From NCBI RefSeq assembly GCF_012034205.1, contig NZ_JAATEM010000006.1:62001-126000 (forward strand): DNA of 64,000 nt, read 5' to 3'. Each line of letters begins with the position of its first letter. The first letter of the stretch is position 1. Positions 54,660 through 63,218 of this stretch are shown piece after piece. The notes under the pieces are model-generated. The model had not been told where the DNA came from, ran no database searches, and saw nothing but the letters and a program-made list of their open reading frames with translations. Source of the DNA: Streptomyces composti. Lineage in GTDB: Bacteria > Actinomycetota > Actinomycetes > Streptomycetales > Streptomycetaceae. Position numbers and translations under genes: made by a program.

Positions 54660-55781
54660 ATGTCCGACCTGCTGCGCGCTCCCGCCGAGATCAAGTACGC
54701 CGAGGAGCTGGACTGGCTGGAGTCCATCGACGACAACCCCAAGCCGTTCTCGTGGCGTCTGTCGCCGAAGATGGTCCGGCTGTTCATTCTCGGCTCGGAG
54801 CGCTCCGACGGCCTGGACCGGGAGATCTCCCAGAAGTGGTTCGGCGACCGCAGCTTCGTCGAGCGGTCCATCGTCACTCTCGCCTCCGACCGCGGCCTGC
54901 TGCTGATCGGCGACCCGGGCACCGGCAAGAGCTGGCTGGCGGAGCTGCTGTCCGCCGCTATCTGCCGCAACTCCACGCTGGTGGTGCAGGGCACGGCCGG
55001 CACCACCGAGGACCACATCAAGTACTCGTGGAACGTCTCCATGGTCATCGCCAAGGGCCAGTCCCGTGAGTCGATGATCCCCTCGCCCATCATGACCGCG
55101 ATGGAGACCGGCGCCATCGGCCGCTTCGAGGAGCTGACCCGCGCCACCAGCGATGTCCAGGACGCGCTGATCTCGATCCTCTCCGAGAAGTACATCTCCG
55201 TGCCGGAGCTGGAGAGCAGCGGCAGCGACAACATCGTCTTCGCCAAGCCCGGCTTCTCCGTCATCGCCACCGCCAACAGCCGGGACCGGGGCGTGAACGA
55301 CCTGTCCTCCGCCCTGAAGCGCCGCTTCAACTTCGTCCGCATCCCGGTCGTCACCAACAAGAAGAGCGAGGCGGAGATCGTCCGCTTCCGCACCGAGGAG
55401 CTGCTGCGCCGGCACGCCATCGACCTGGAGGTGCCGCCGACCCTGCTCGATGTGCTGCTGCAGAGCTTCGCCGACCTGCGTGCCTCGGCCGCCGCGGCCG
55501 GCAGCGACGACGAGAAGCTGGAGTCGGCGCTGTCGACGGCCGAGCAGATCGGTGTGCTGGAGGACGCGGTGCTGCACAGCAACTTCTTCGGCGAGCGCAC
55601 CCTCACCGCCCGCACGCTGGCCTCCTCCCTGGTCGGCTCGCTGGCCCGGCGCGAGCCCGAGGACCTGGCCATCCTCAACAAGTACCTGCACGGCGTCGTC
55701 GAGCCGCGCAGCAAGGAGGAGGGCGGCTCCTGGACGGAGTTCCTCGAGGGCGGCCGCGACGCGATCGCCACCCTGTCATGA
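54660..55781 (+). CDS. MoxR-type AAA+ ATPase
   Basis: 373 residues. Walker A GDPGTGKSW (about residues 83-91); the Walker B region reads GAIGRFEELTRA, with Glu-Glu following Phe rather than the usual Asp-Glu; sensor 1 SVIATANSRDRG; and an arginine-finger/lid region KRRFNFVRIPVV. A C-terminal helical lid follows. The ATG at 54660 is the first start after a stop-free but non-coding leader that contains tandem repeats. MoxR ATPases work with VWA proteins to load metals or remodel complexes; here both are embedded in a larger operon. Confidence 0.9.
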   Translation: MSDLLRAPAEIKYAEELDWLESIDDNPKPFSWRLSPKMVRLFILGSERSDGLDREISQKWFGDRSFVERSIVTLASDRGLLLIGDPGTGKSWLAELLSAAICRNSTLVVQGTAGTTEDHIKYSWNVSMVIAKGQSRESMIPSPIMTAMETGAIGRFEELTRATSDVQDALISILSEKYISVPELESSGSDNIVFAKPGFSVIATANSRDRGVNDLSSALKRRFNFVRIPVVTNKKSEAEIVRFRTEELLRRHAIDLEVPPTLLDVLLQSFADLRASAAAAGSDDEKLESALSTAEQIGVLEDAVLHSNFFGERTLTARTLASSLVGSLARREPEDLAILNKYLHGVVEPRSKEEGGSWTEFLEGGRDAIATLS

Positions 55782-58756
55782 GCGCACTGCACAAACCCGA
55801 AGGGACACCCGTGCCCCAGACTCCCGACACGAACGGCACGTTCAGCGCGCTGAAGGGACAGCTCCAGGAGGCAGCCGCCGCTTTCGCAGGCGGGCCGGAC
55901 GCGCTGGAGAGCATCCTGCTCGGCATGGTCGACGACGTCGACCGCGCGGTGAACGAGCCGCTGGAGATCTTCCCCGTCTGTCACCACTCCCCCGCCTCCG
56001 CTCTCGCCATGGCCCGCCGGCTGCGCGAGAAGCAGCCCAAGGTGATCTATCTGGAGCTGTGCGAGGACATGGCTCCGCTGCTGACCGAGCTGCGCAACTG
56101 CCGGCTGCCGGTGGCGGTCCAGGCGTTCGCCGGTGAGGTGGACGGCTTCCCCGCCGAGTGGGCTCCGCTGTCGGTCGTCGCACCGATCACGGAGGCGTCA
56201 GCCGAGTACCAGGCCATCGCCTACGCCCTGGACACACCGGGCGTGGAACTGGTCCTGGTCGACCGGTCCGCGGACCACGTCTTCCAGTGGGACCGGCGCG
56301 GGGACGACGGCCCGCCGGATCCGCACCCCGCCGCCGGCGACGGCACGGCTCCCGCCGAGACGGAGGCGGCACTGCACGGTGAGGCGGTCGGTGTCGAGAT
56401 CGGTGATCTGCGTCCGCGCTTCGCCGAGCTGGAGGAGCATCTGCTGCACCACGGCAAGGTGCGGCACTGGTCGGAGTGGTGGCACCAGTACGTGGAGGTG
56501 CCGCTCGGCGCGAGCGGCAGCGACCACGACACCTACCGCCAGGTGATGTTCCTCATCGGCAGCCTGTTCCGCCGGCTCGCCCCCGGGGACGCCGGCCGGC
56601 TCCGCGTGGACGAGGACCGCGAGCGGTACATGTGGACCCGGATACGCGAGCATCTGCGGGCCACGGACACCGACCCGGACGACTGCCTGTATGTGTGCGG
56701 CGCGTTCCACGCCGCCAGCCGGGTCGAGGAGTTCGGTCTGAACGGGGCCGACACGTTCACGATCTCCCCGCGCACCGGCACCTCCTGGCAGTACGGGCTG
56801 ATCCCTTCCAGCCACGCCGCGATCGAGGCGCAGTTCGGGCTGGCCGCCGGTTCGGTGTCGATCGCGGCCACCGAGTGGGCGAAGAGCCTGAAGCGCACCC
56901 GGGTGCAGCCGTACCGGCTGGCGGGCCAGGCCGGCACCAGGAAGAAGGCCCCGGCGAAGGCGGCCGAGCGCAAGCAGACCGCGGCACCCGCAACGGCTGC
57001 CGCCGACGCCGGCACCGGCGACGACCGGCTCTCCGGTTTCCTGCGCACCCCGCCCGCCCTCGACCCGCTCGACGAGGCGGAACTCCTCGGCTGGTCGGTG
57101 GACATCGTGCGGGCGGCCCGGCGCAATGGATATCTCGCCTCCACGGCCGACGCCATCGCCGTGTTCGAGACGTCCATCCTGCTCGCGGGGATGCGGGACC
57201 GGGCGAAGCCGACGCCGTACGACTTCCAGGACGCGGCGATCACCTGTATCGAGAAGGACAGCGTCCCGGGCCGCCGGGACATCCGCCGGCTCGTCGAGAT
57301 CATGATGGGCGGCGACCGGATCGGCCAGGTGGGCTACGACTCCCTGCCGCCGCTCGCCCGCGACGTGTACGACCGGCTCGCACCGCTGGAGCTGACACTC
57401 CAGCGACGGGGCGTGCAGCGGGCCCTACTCGACATGAGCTCACGTCCGGAACTCCGCGCGTGCTCCGACGTCCTGTGGATGCTCAGGCGTCTGATGCCAC
57501 AGGGAGCGGCCCGTCCCATCATGGGCGAACGGCGGCTGGGCGAGCGTTCCATCCAGGAGTCCTGGGACCTGGCGCTCGGCACCCACCAGCGCGCCCTGAT
57601 CGAGCTCGGCTACGAGGGCGTCAGCCTGGAACAGGTCCTGGAGCAGCGGCTGCGCCGCGAGGCATACGCCCCGCGGGCCACCACGGCGACGGTGCTGGCC
57701 GCGGTCGAGGAGGCCATCCTCTACCTCGGCAGCCGCCGCCTCGCCGACGAACTCGGCACCCACGCGCTGAAGGTCCTCTCCACCGAGCGCAGCGTCGACG
57801 GTGCCCCGGAGGTCCTGCGCCGGGTGCGGGCGCTCCTCGCGTACTACCGCACCAACGAGCCGGTGCTCCCGGCCTGGATCGAGTCCTTCACCAGGACCGG
57901 CTACGCCCACTACTGCACCCTGCTGCCGACGGCGTTCCGCGACGAGGAGGCGACGGTCGGGCAGGTCGCGGCGATGCTGGGCTTCCTGTTCAGCATGGAG
58001 AGCCTCGCCCTGTCCCTGGGCTGCGACCGGGCCCAGCTGGAACTCGCGGTCGCCCAGTCCCACCCGGACGACCCGTCCAAGACGGCACTGCTGTGGGCGG
58101 CCCAGGTGCAGCTCGGCACCCTGTCCCGCGCCGAGCTGCGGGCGCGCTGCGAGCAACTGCTGGACAACCCGCTGGTCGTCCCCTCCTATCCGCGTTACCT
58201 GAGCGGCTTCGTGCACGCCCTGGAGCCGGTGCCGGGCCTGGCGGACGTGGTGGTCGAGGCGGTCTCCAACGCCTTCGCCCGCCTGCCCGACCCGGTCCTG
58301 CTCCCCTGGCTCCCCCGCCTCATCACCACGCTCCGCTCCGGCGCCGCGGACCTGGCCCCGCTGCTGATCCGCGAGGCCGGCCGCATCTTCCCGGCCCGCC
58401 TGGACGCCCTGGACACCTGGGTCCCCCCGTGGCGGGCCCCCCGGCAGCCGGCCCGCCGTCCGGCCACGGCAGCGGCCCCCCGACCCACCCCCCTCCTCAC
58501 CGCCCACCCGGCGTCGTGCGACGCGATCGCCGACCTGCTGGGCTGCGACGAGGGCTGGGCCGCCCCCGAGGCCACGCCCACACCAGGCGCACCCCTCCTG
58601 CGGACCCATCCAGCGACCTGCGCCGCCCTGGCGGACCTGCTGGGTTGCACGGACGTCTGGGTCGAAGAAGCTGCTTCTGCTCCCACGGGTACCGCCCTTG
58701 TGGCCAGGCACCCGGCATCCGCGCGGGCGCTGGAGTCATTGCTCGCCGGCAGGTGA
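55778..58756 (+). CDS. DUF5682-family large protein with three C-terminal 34-residue repeats
   Basis: 992 residues. Near residue 65 there is FPVCHHSPASALAMARRL, followed by IYLELCEDM and later VCGAFHAASR. The His-rich start and the GAFHA motif recall the TraB/ChaN/EreA-like hydrolase fold, but this is only a suggestion. The middle is helical (about 400-890). The end carries three units starting at residues 906, 940 and 974 with the pattern LLxxHPAtcxAlAdLLGCxxxW. ATG at 55778 overlaps the MoxR stop. Probably the scaffold or effector of the operon. Confidence 0.83.
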   Translation: MSALHKPEGTPVPQTPDTNGTFSALKGQLQEAAAAFAGGPDALESILLGMVDDVDRAVNEPLEIFPVCHHSPASALAMARRLREKQPKVIYLELCEDMAPLLTELRNCRLPVAVQAFAGEVDGFPAEWAPLSVVAPITEASAEYQAIAYALDTPGVELVLVDRSADHVFQWDRRGDDGPPDPHPAAGDGTAPAETEAALHGEAVGVEIGDLRPRFAELEEHLLHHGKVRHWSEWWHQYVEVPLGASGSDHDTYRQVMFLIGSLFRRLAPGDAGRLRVDEDRERYMWTRIREHLRATDTDPDDCLYVCGAFHAASRVEEFGLNGADTFTISPRTGTSWQYGLIPSSHAAIEAQFGLAAGSVSIAATEWAKSLKRTRVQPYRLAGQAGTRKKAPAKAAERKQTAAPATAAADAGTGDDRLSGFLRTPPALDPLDEAELLGWSVDIVRAARRNGYLASTADAIAVFETSILLAGMRDRAKPTPYDFQDAAITCIEKDSVPGRRDIRRLVEIMMGGDRIGQVGYDSLPPLARDVYDRLAPLELTLQRRGVQRALLDMSSRPELRACSDVLWMLRRLMPQGAARPIMGERRLGERSIQESWDLALGTHQRALIELGYEGVSLEQVLEQRLRREAYAPRATTATVLAAVEEAILYLGSRRLADELGTHALKVLSTERSVDGAPEVLRRVRALLAYYRTNEPVLPAWIESFTRTGYAHYCTLLPTAFRDEEATVGQVAAMLGFLFSMESLALSLGCDRAQLELAVAQSHPDDPSKTALLWAAQVQLGTLSRAELRARCEQLLDNPLVVPSYPRYLSGFVHALEPVPGLADVVVEAVSNAFARLPDPVLLPWLPRLITTLRSGAADLAPLLIREAGRIFPARLDALDTWVPPWRAPRQPARRPATAAAPRPTPLLTAHPASCDAIADLLGCDEGWAAPEATPTPGAPLLRTHPATCAALADLLGCTDVWVEEAASAPTGTALVARHPASARALESLLAGR
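58493..58753 (+). repeat. Three 34-codon repeats at the end of the DUF5682 gene
   Basis: Coding repeats beginning at 58493, 58595 and 58697, exactly 102 bases apart. Conserved in each are HPA, a leucine pair (ADLL or ESLL), and in the first two GC followed by a Trp. They look like a small helical binding module, perhaps for a peptide or partner. Confidence 0.8.
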
Positions 58757-58763
58757 TGGCTGA

Positions 58764-58794
58764 AGCCGGGCCCCGGCGGATCGAGGGCCCGGCT
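58764..58794. terminator. Hairpin between convergent DUF5682 and DUF2075 genes
   Basis: AGCCGGGCCC at 58764-58773 pairs perfectly with GGGCCCGGCT at 58785-58794 (10-bp stem, 11-base loop), eight bases after the DUF5682 stop. CTCT follows. Probably ends the five-gene operon. Confidence 0.75.
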
Positions 58795-58871
58795 CTGTCA
58801 TGAGCAGACGGAGCAGGCTCGGACTGAGCGGCGAATGGTCGCAGCGAGCGCGGGCGAACGTGGACGCCCGG

Positions 58872-60758
58872 TCAGGCCGAAGCGGGCTCCCGCACCGAAG
58901 TCGACACGAGTTGGCGCAACTTCGCCTGCGTCTCCGGGTCTGTCGAGTGGACGACGGTGCCGACCATGCCGCGCGTCAGCAGCACCTTGTACGTGTTGCG
59001 GATGAGACGGTCGACGTCGGCGTCCGGGGTGGTCTTCTTGAAAGCCGGGTCGCGGGAGGCGCTGCGGTCGGTGACCCAGCGGTCGCCGCGCCACACCAGG
59101 TCGGGGCCGATGATGACGCCTGACCAGTCGTACTCGAAGCCCTGAGCGGTGTAGACACAGCCGACCTGTCCGAAACCCGCGGGGTCGGTGGCCCACAGGG
59201 CGGCTGGGGGCGCCCCCGAGACGGAACGATCGCCACGAAGGTTCCATGGGCGGGCCCAGTCGCCGATGACGACGTCGAGCGGGAGAGGCTGCCCGGGCTT
59301 GGGCTCCGGGGACCAGCGCCAGCAGTACCCTGCGGACAGGCGGGCACCATAGCCTTGCGCACGCCGTGCCTCGAGAAACGATTCCATCTCCCGCGGACTT
59401 TCGGCGACCAGCAACTGCATCCGGTCGTCGGGCTCCCAGATCAGCGGCCCGCCCGGTTCCAGACCGAGGAGCCGCACGACCCAGCGCAGGTAGGCGTCGC
59501 TGCCGCCGCAGCGGAACTGGCTGTCCAGCGGGACGACATGACAGGGCAGGCCCCGTCTGGCCGCCGTCGCCTTGATCTCGGCCACGGTGCCCATCTCGCC
59601 CGGCCGTACCACCTGGTGCTCGTCCAGAAGGAAGACGGGCACGCGGGCCACGTCGATGAGCTCGTCGAGCTGGGCCCTGCCGGTCCGGTGCTCGGCCCGC
59701 GTGTAGCGGTTCGCCGAGGTCTGCCGGATGCGGTGGGCCTCGTCGCAGATCAGGACGTCGAGGCTGTTCTTCTCGGCGGTCATGAAGCTGTTGAAGTACT
59801 TGAAGAGGTCCTGCACCTCCCGCCTGCGGAAGCCTGCGACCTTCCTCATCGTCTTGGTGAACGACTGGGAGCCGGTGGCGTGGAGGGCAGGCACTCCGCG
59901 CCGGTACAGCTCACCCAGCAGTTGAAGTGCGATCACGCTCTTGCCGGTGCCCGGGCCGCCGGTGACGACGACGATCTCCTTGCTGTCGGCCCGCCTGGCC
60001 TTCTCCACCGCGTTGAGCACCATGCGGTACGCCACCTGCTGCTCGTCCAGGAGTACGAACTGCCGGCGCTCCCGTACCTCCTCGGCGGCCACGGACATGA
60101 GCTGCTTCGACGGCACCGTCGCACCCGACAGGAGTTCGTCCGCCGCCCCGGCGCCGGGGTGCCTGTCGCTCAGCTTTGTGCGGAGGTGATCGAGCAATTC
60201 GCCACGGCGTTGCCCTGTGAACAGCAGCCCGCGGTCATCGCGCTCGATCTCTCGCAGGCCGGCGACACCGAACTCGGTGGCGTTGTGCAGGTACGCCACT
60301 CCGCTGATCCGGTGTCCGTGTCCGGCCAGCGCTCCGTTGAAGTTCACCAGGTACTCGCAGTAGCGCCGCACCTGCTCGATGGGGTTGAGGACCGGGTGGG
60401 CGTAGCGTTCCACGTGGCACAGCGTGGGATCGTCCTCGTGGGGCAGCGCCTGGCTCCACTGTTTGAGTTCCACCACGACGTAGGAGGGTTCCCCGGTCGA
60501 GGGGTGCACGCCGGCAAGGACGACGTCGGCGCGCTTGCTGTTCAGAGGGAGCGCGTACTCCAGCATCACCTCGACGTCCCCCAGTCCGGCGTCGTTGAGC
60601 GCAGCCGCCAGGACGGGAAGGCTGCGCTCCCAGGAGCGCACCTCCGGGGTTCCGGGCCGGTGGCCGTGCATATGGGCGAACTGGTCGGTGAGGTGCAGGA
60701 ACAGCGAACCGTCGAGCGCCATGACGGCGACCGATTTCGCGGACGCACGGAACAGCAA
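58872..60758 (-). CDS. DUF2075 P-loop protein with PD-(D/E)xK nuclease-like N-terminus
   Basis: 628 residues from a TTG at 60756-60758 that gives the family start MLFRASAK, with GGGGGAAG just upstream; a GTG at 60821 would add 21 residues. The N-terminal domain contains KRADVVLAG and YVVVELKQW (Asp78, Glu97, Lys99), the spacing of a PD-(D/E)xK nuclease. DUF2075 follows: Walker A VTGGPGTGKSVIA, Walker B VLICDEAHRIR, motif III-like VFLLDEHQVV and SQFRCGGS, and the end QGFEYDWSGVIIGPDL, as in helicase superfamily 1. Such nuclease-helicase fusions are common in defence-rich regions. It lies convergent to the DUF5682 operon. Confidence 0.87.
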   Translation of the reverse strand: MLFRASAKSVAVMALDGSLFLHLTDQFAHMHGHRPGTPEVRSWERSLPVLAAALNDAGLGDVEVMLEYALPLNSKRADVVLAGVHPSTGEPSYVVVELKQWSQALPHEDDPTLCHVERYAHPVLNPIEQVRRYCEYLVNFNGALAGHGHRISGVAYLHNATEFGVAGLREIERDDRGLLFTGQRRGELLDHLRTKLSDRHPGAGAADELLSGATVPSKQLMSVAAEEVRERRQFVLLDEQQVAYRMVLNAVEKARRADSKEIVVVTGGPGTGKSVIALQLLGELYRRGVPALHATGSQSFTKTMRKVAGFRRREVQDLFKYFNSFMTAEKNSLDVLICDEAHRIRQTSANRYTRAEHRTGRAQLDELIDVARVPVFLLDEHQVVRPGEMGTVAEIKATAARRGLPCHVVPLDSQFRCGGSDAYLRWVVRLLGLEPGGPLIWEPDDRMQLLVAESPREMESFLEARRAQGYGARLSAGYCWRWSPEPKPGQPLPLDVVIGDWARPWNLRGDRSVSGAPPAALWATDPAGFGQVGCVYTAQGFEYDWSGVIIGPDLVWRGDRWVTDRSASRDPAFKKTTPDADVDRLIRNTYKVLLTRGMVGTVVHSTDPETQAKLRQLVSTSVREPASA

Positions 60759-60974
60759 GAACTTCCCCCAGGCAGCACGAAGTGACTCGTGCGGGTGGGG
60801 GCATGTCCTTCGAGACTCCACCGCAGTGGAGCGGAAGCCCGTCGGGCCGCGTCGACAACGTGTCCGAGGCTACCGTTTGTCGTTCTTCGCGCAGGACGGT
60901 TCACGCGATCGGACGCCGTGCCACGGCGTTCGCGGAGCACGGCGCCCTCGTCTTCACGTGCGGCCTCGCGGGCG

Positions 60975-62333
60975 TCAGGCCGTCCGCCTCCGCCTCTCCC
61001 CGTGTTCGCGGATGATGTCCGCGTAGCGGTGGCCGCTGGTCTTGATGGTGCGTTTCTGGGTGCTGTAGTCGACGTGGACGAGGCCGAAGCGCTTGGCGTA
61101 GCCGTAGGCCCATTCGAAGTTGTCCAGGAGGGACCAGGCGAAGTAGCCGGCCAGGGGGGCGCCCTTGCGGGCGGCGGAGGCGCAGGCGGCGATGTGCTGT
61201 TCGAGGTAGGCCTGGCGTTCGGGGTCGTCGATGGTGCCGTCGGGGCGGACGGTGTCGGGGTAGGCGGAGCCGTTCTCGGTGACGTAGAGGGTGCGGGCGC
61301 CGTAGGTGTGGGTGAGGCGGAGCAGGAGGGTCTCGATGCCGCTCGCGTCGATCTCCCAGTCCATGCCGGTGCGCGGGACGCCGGGGCGGCGGATCTGACG
61401 GGCGAACGGGGCTGGTCCTTCCGGGTCGGCGGTGACGACCTGGGGGAAGTAGTAGTTCAGGCCGAGCCAGTCGAGGGGGGCGGCGATGGCGGCGGAGTCG
61501 CCGGGGCGTTCGGGGAGGTCGACGCCGTAGACCTCGCGCATGTCGGCGGGGAAGCCGCGGCCGTGGACGGGGTCGAGCCACCAGCGGTTGGTGTGGCCGT
61601 CCATGCGGGTGGCGGCGGCGTGGTCCTCGGGGGTGTCGCTGGCGGGGTGGACGGTGGAGAGGTTGTTGACGATGCCGATGCGGGCGCCGGGGGCGGCGGC
61701 GCGGATCGCGCGGGTGGCGAGGCCGTGGGCCAGCAGCAGGTGGTAGGAGGCGCGGACGGCGGCGGTGAGGTCGGTCAGGCCGGGGGCCATGGTGCCCTCG
61801 AGGTGGCCGATCCAGGCGGAGGAGAGGGGCTCGTTGAGGGTGGCCCAGTGGTGGACGCGGTCGCCGAGGCGTCCGGCGACCACGGAGGCGTAGGCGGCGA
61901 AGTGTTCGGCGGTGTCGCGCTCGGGCCAGCCGCCGCGGTCCTGGAGGGTCTGCGGGAGGTCCCAGTGGTAGAGGGTGACGAAGGGGGTGATGCCCGCCTC
62001 GAGGAGGGCGTCGGCGAGGCGGTCGTAGAAGTCGAGGCCCTTGGTGTTGACGGGGCCGTCGCCGCCGGGCAGGACGCGGGGCCAGGCGATGGAGAGGCGG
62101 TAGGCGTTGGTGCCGAGGCGGCGCATCAGGCCGATGTCCTCGCGCCAGCGGTGGTAGTGGTCGCAGGCGATGTCGCCGTGGTCCCCGTTGTCGATGGCGC
62201 CGGGGGTGTGCGAGAAGGTGTCCCAGATCGACGGCGAGCGGCCGTCCTCCGTCACGGCACCCTCGATCTGGTAGGCCGAGGTGGCCGTGCCCCACAGGAA
62301 GTCGTCGGGGAGGGCGGCGTAGTCGATGGTCAC
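60975..62333 (-). CDS. Glycoside hydrolase family 1 beta-glucosidase
   Basis: 452 residues. All GH1 landmarks are present: [15 protein letters not shown] at the start, acid/base Glu168 in ATLNEP, and nucleophile Glu353 in YVTENG. The C-terminal [17 protein letters not shown] holds the aglycone/glucose-binding Trp and Glu. It should hydrolyse cellobiose or other beta-glucosides in the cytoplasm. GTG at 62331-62333 has GAAGGAA six bases upstream. In Streptomyces such genes usually close an ABC-importer operon (binding protein, two permeases, glucosidase); here only a wrecked binding-protein gene lies upstream. Confidence 0.95.
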   Translation of the reverse strand: MTIDYAALPDDFLWGTATSAYQIEGAVTEDGRSPSIWDTFSHTPGAIDNGDHGDIACDHYHRWREDIGLMRRLGTNAYRLSIAWPRVLPGGDGPVNTKGLDFYDRLADALLEAGITPFVTLYHWDLPQTLQDRGGWPERDTAEHFAAYASVVAGRLGDRVHHWATLNEPLSSAWIGHLEGTMAPGLTDLTAAVRASYHLLLAHGLATRAIRAAAPGARIGIVNNLSTVHPASDTPEDHAAATRMDGHTNRWWLDPVHGRGFPADMREVYGVDLPERPGDSAAIAAPLDWLGLNYYFPQVVTADPEGPAPFARQIRRPGVPRTGMDWEIDASGIETLLLRLTHTYGARTLYVTENGSAYPDTVRPDGTIDDPERQAYLEQHIAACASAARKGAPLAGYFAWSLLDNFEWAYGYAKRFGLVHVDYSTQKRTIKTSGHRYADIIREHGERRRRTA

Positions 62334-62362
62334 TGAGGTTCCTTCGGGGTTGACGGGTCGGC

Positions 62363-62984
62363 TCACCTGACGGCTCCTGCCGTCGGACCGGCGATGCCCC
62401 ACTTGCCGTGCCCGGAGAGCTTCTTGCCGGCGGCGATCGGCTCGTCCCGGGTGGCCGGCGGCTTCTCGATGCCGGCGTCGGCGAACACATCTTCTTGTTG
62501 CAGTAGAGCGCGTAGGCCATGGAGTGGAGCGGGACGGCCGCCGGGTCCTGGCCCTCGGCTCCGGTGGGGGCGAGGGCGGAGTCGACGAACCGGTCCCGGC
62601 CGCCGGTCTTGTCGAGGTTCTTCTCGTCCCACGGCAGCAGCGCGCCGGTCGCCTGCAGCGAGGCGGTCCAGGTGTTGCCCATGTTCAGCACGTCCGGGCC
62701 CTGGCCGGAGGTGGTGGCGATGAGGATGCGGTCGAGCAGGTCGGACCAGGGAACGACCTCCCGCTCGACCTTGATGCCGGCCGCTTCTCGAACGTGCCGA
62801 GCCCGGGCTGGAGCACCTTCTTGTCGGCCTTGAGGCCGGCGCCCTGGCCGGAGGCCCAGTAGGTCAGCTTTCCGGGCGAGTCGTCGGACCCGCCGCCGGT
62901 GCTGGAACCGCCGCCGCCTGCCGAGGCGGCACGTGCGAGGGACAGGAAGACGGCGCCCGTGGCCGCGGCCCGGATTCTGCGCAT
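62363..62984 (-). pseudogene. Remnant of an extracellular sugar-binding (ABC importer) protein, two frameshifts and truncated
   Basis: The start ATG at 62982-62984 encodes a signal-peptide-like MRRIRAAATGAVFLSLA and a mature start (LTYWASGQGAGLKADKK) of a family-1 solute-binding protein. Near 62,790 the frame shifts to a second one ([39 protein letters not shown]). Near 62,490 it shifts again to a third ([18 protein letters not shown]). A stop at 62363 ends it after about 205 residues, half the normal length. The two permease genes expected next are absent, and the GH1 gene follows 29 bp on. A deletion plus decay, or sequencing errors for the frameshifts only, would explain this. Confidence 0.85.
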
Positions 62985-63124
62985 GGCTGTCCAAGTCCCC
63001 TTCCGGGAAGGCACGCTGAGGCACCCACCGAGCACCTCATGGCTTAATTTAGAACGTGAGTTAATCCCTCGGGCCGAGTGCCGTCAAGGGCTTGAACGGG
63101 CCGAGCCGACTCTCGCCGCACCCC

Positions 63125-63176
63125 TTGACTCATCTGTTCCACGGATGAACCATTCAGCGGCGAGAGAGCGCTCCCA
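63125..63176 (+). promoter_or_regulatory. Promoter and CebR-like operator of the beta-helix gene
   Basis: TTGACT at 63125-63130, AACCAT 17 bases later, then AGAGAGCGCTCCCA at 63163-63176, which differs from the CebR operator consensus (TGGGAGCGCTCCCA) at two bases. The distance from -35 to operator is 38, against 39 in front of the GH16 gene. The shared layout suggests control by one LacI-family repressor. Confidence 0.65.
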
Positions 63177-63218
63177 GAACCCCACCCTGTTCAATTCCTG
63201 AACCAGGAGAGCCGCCCC

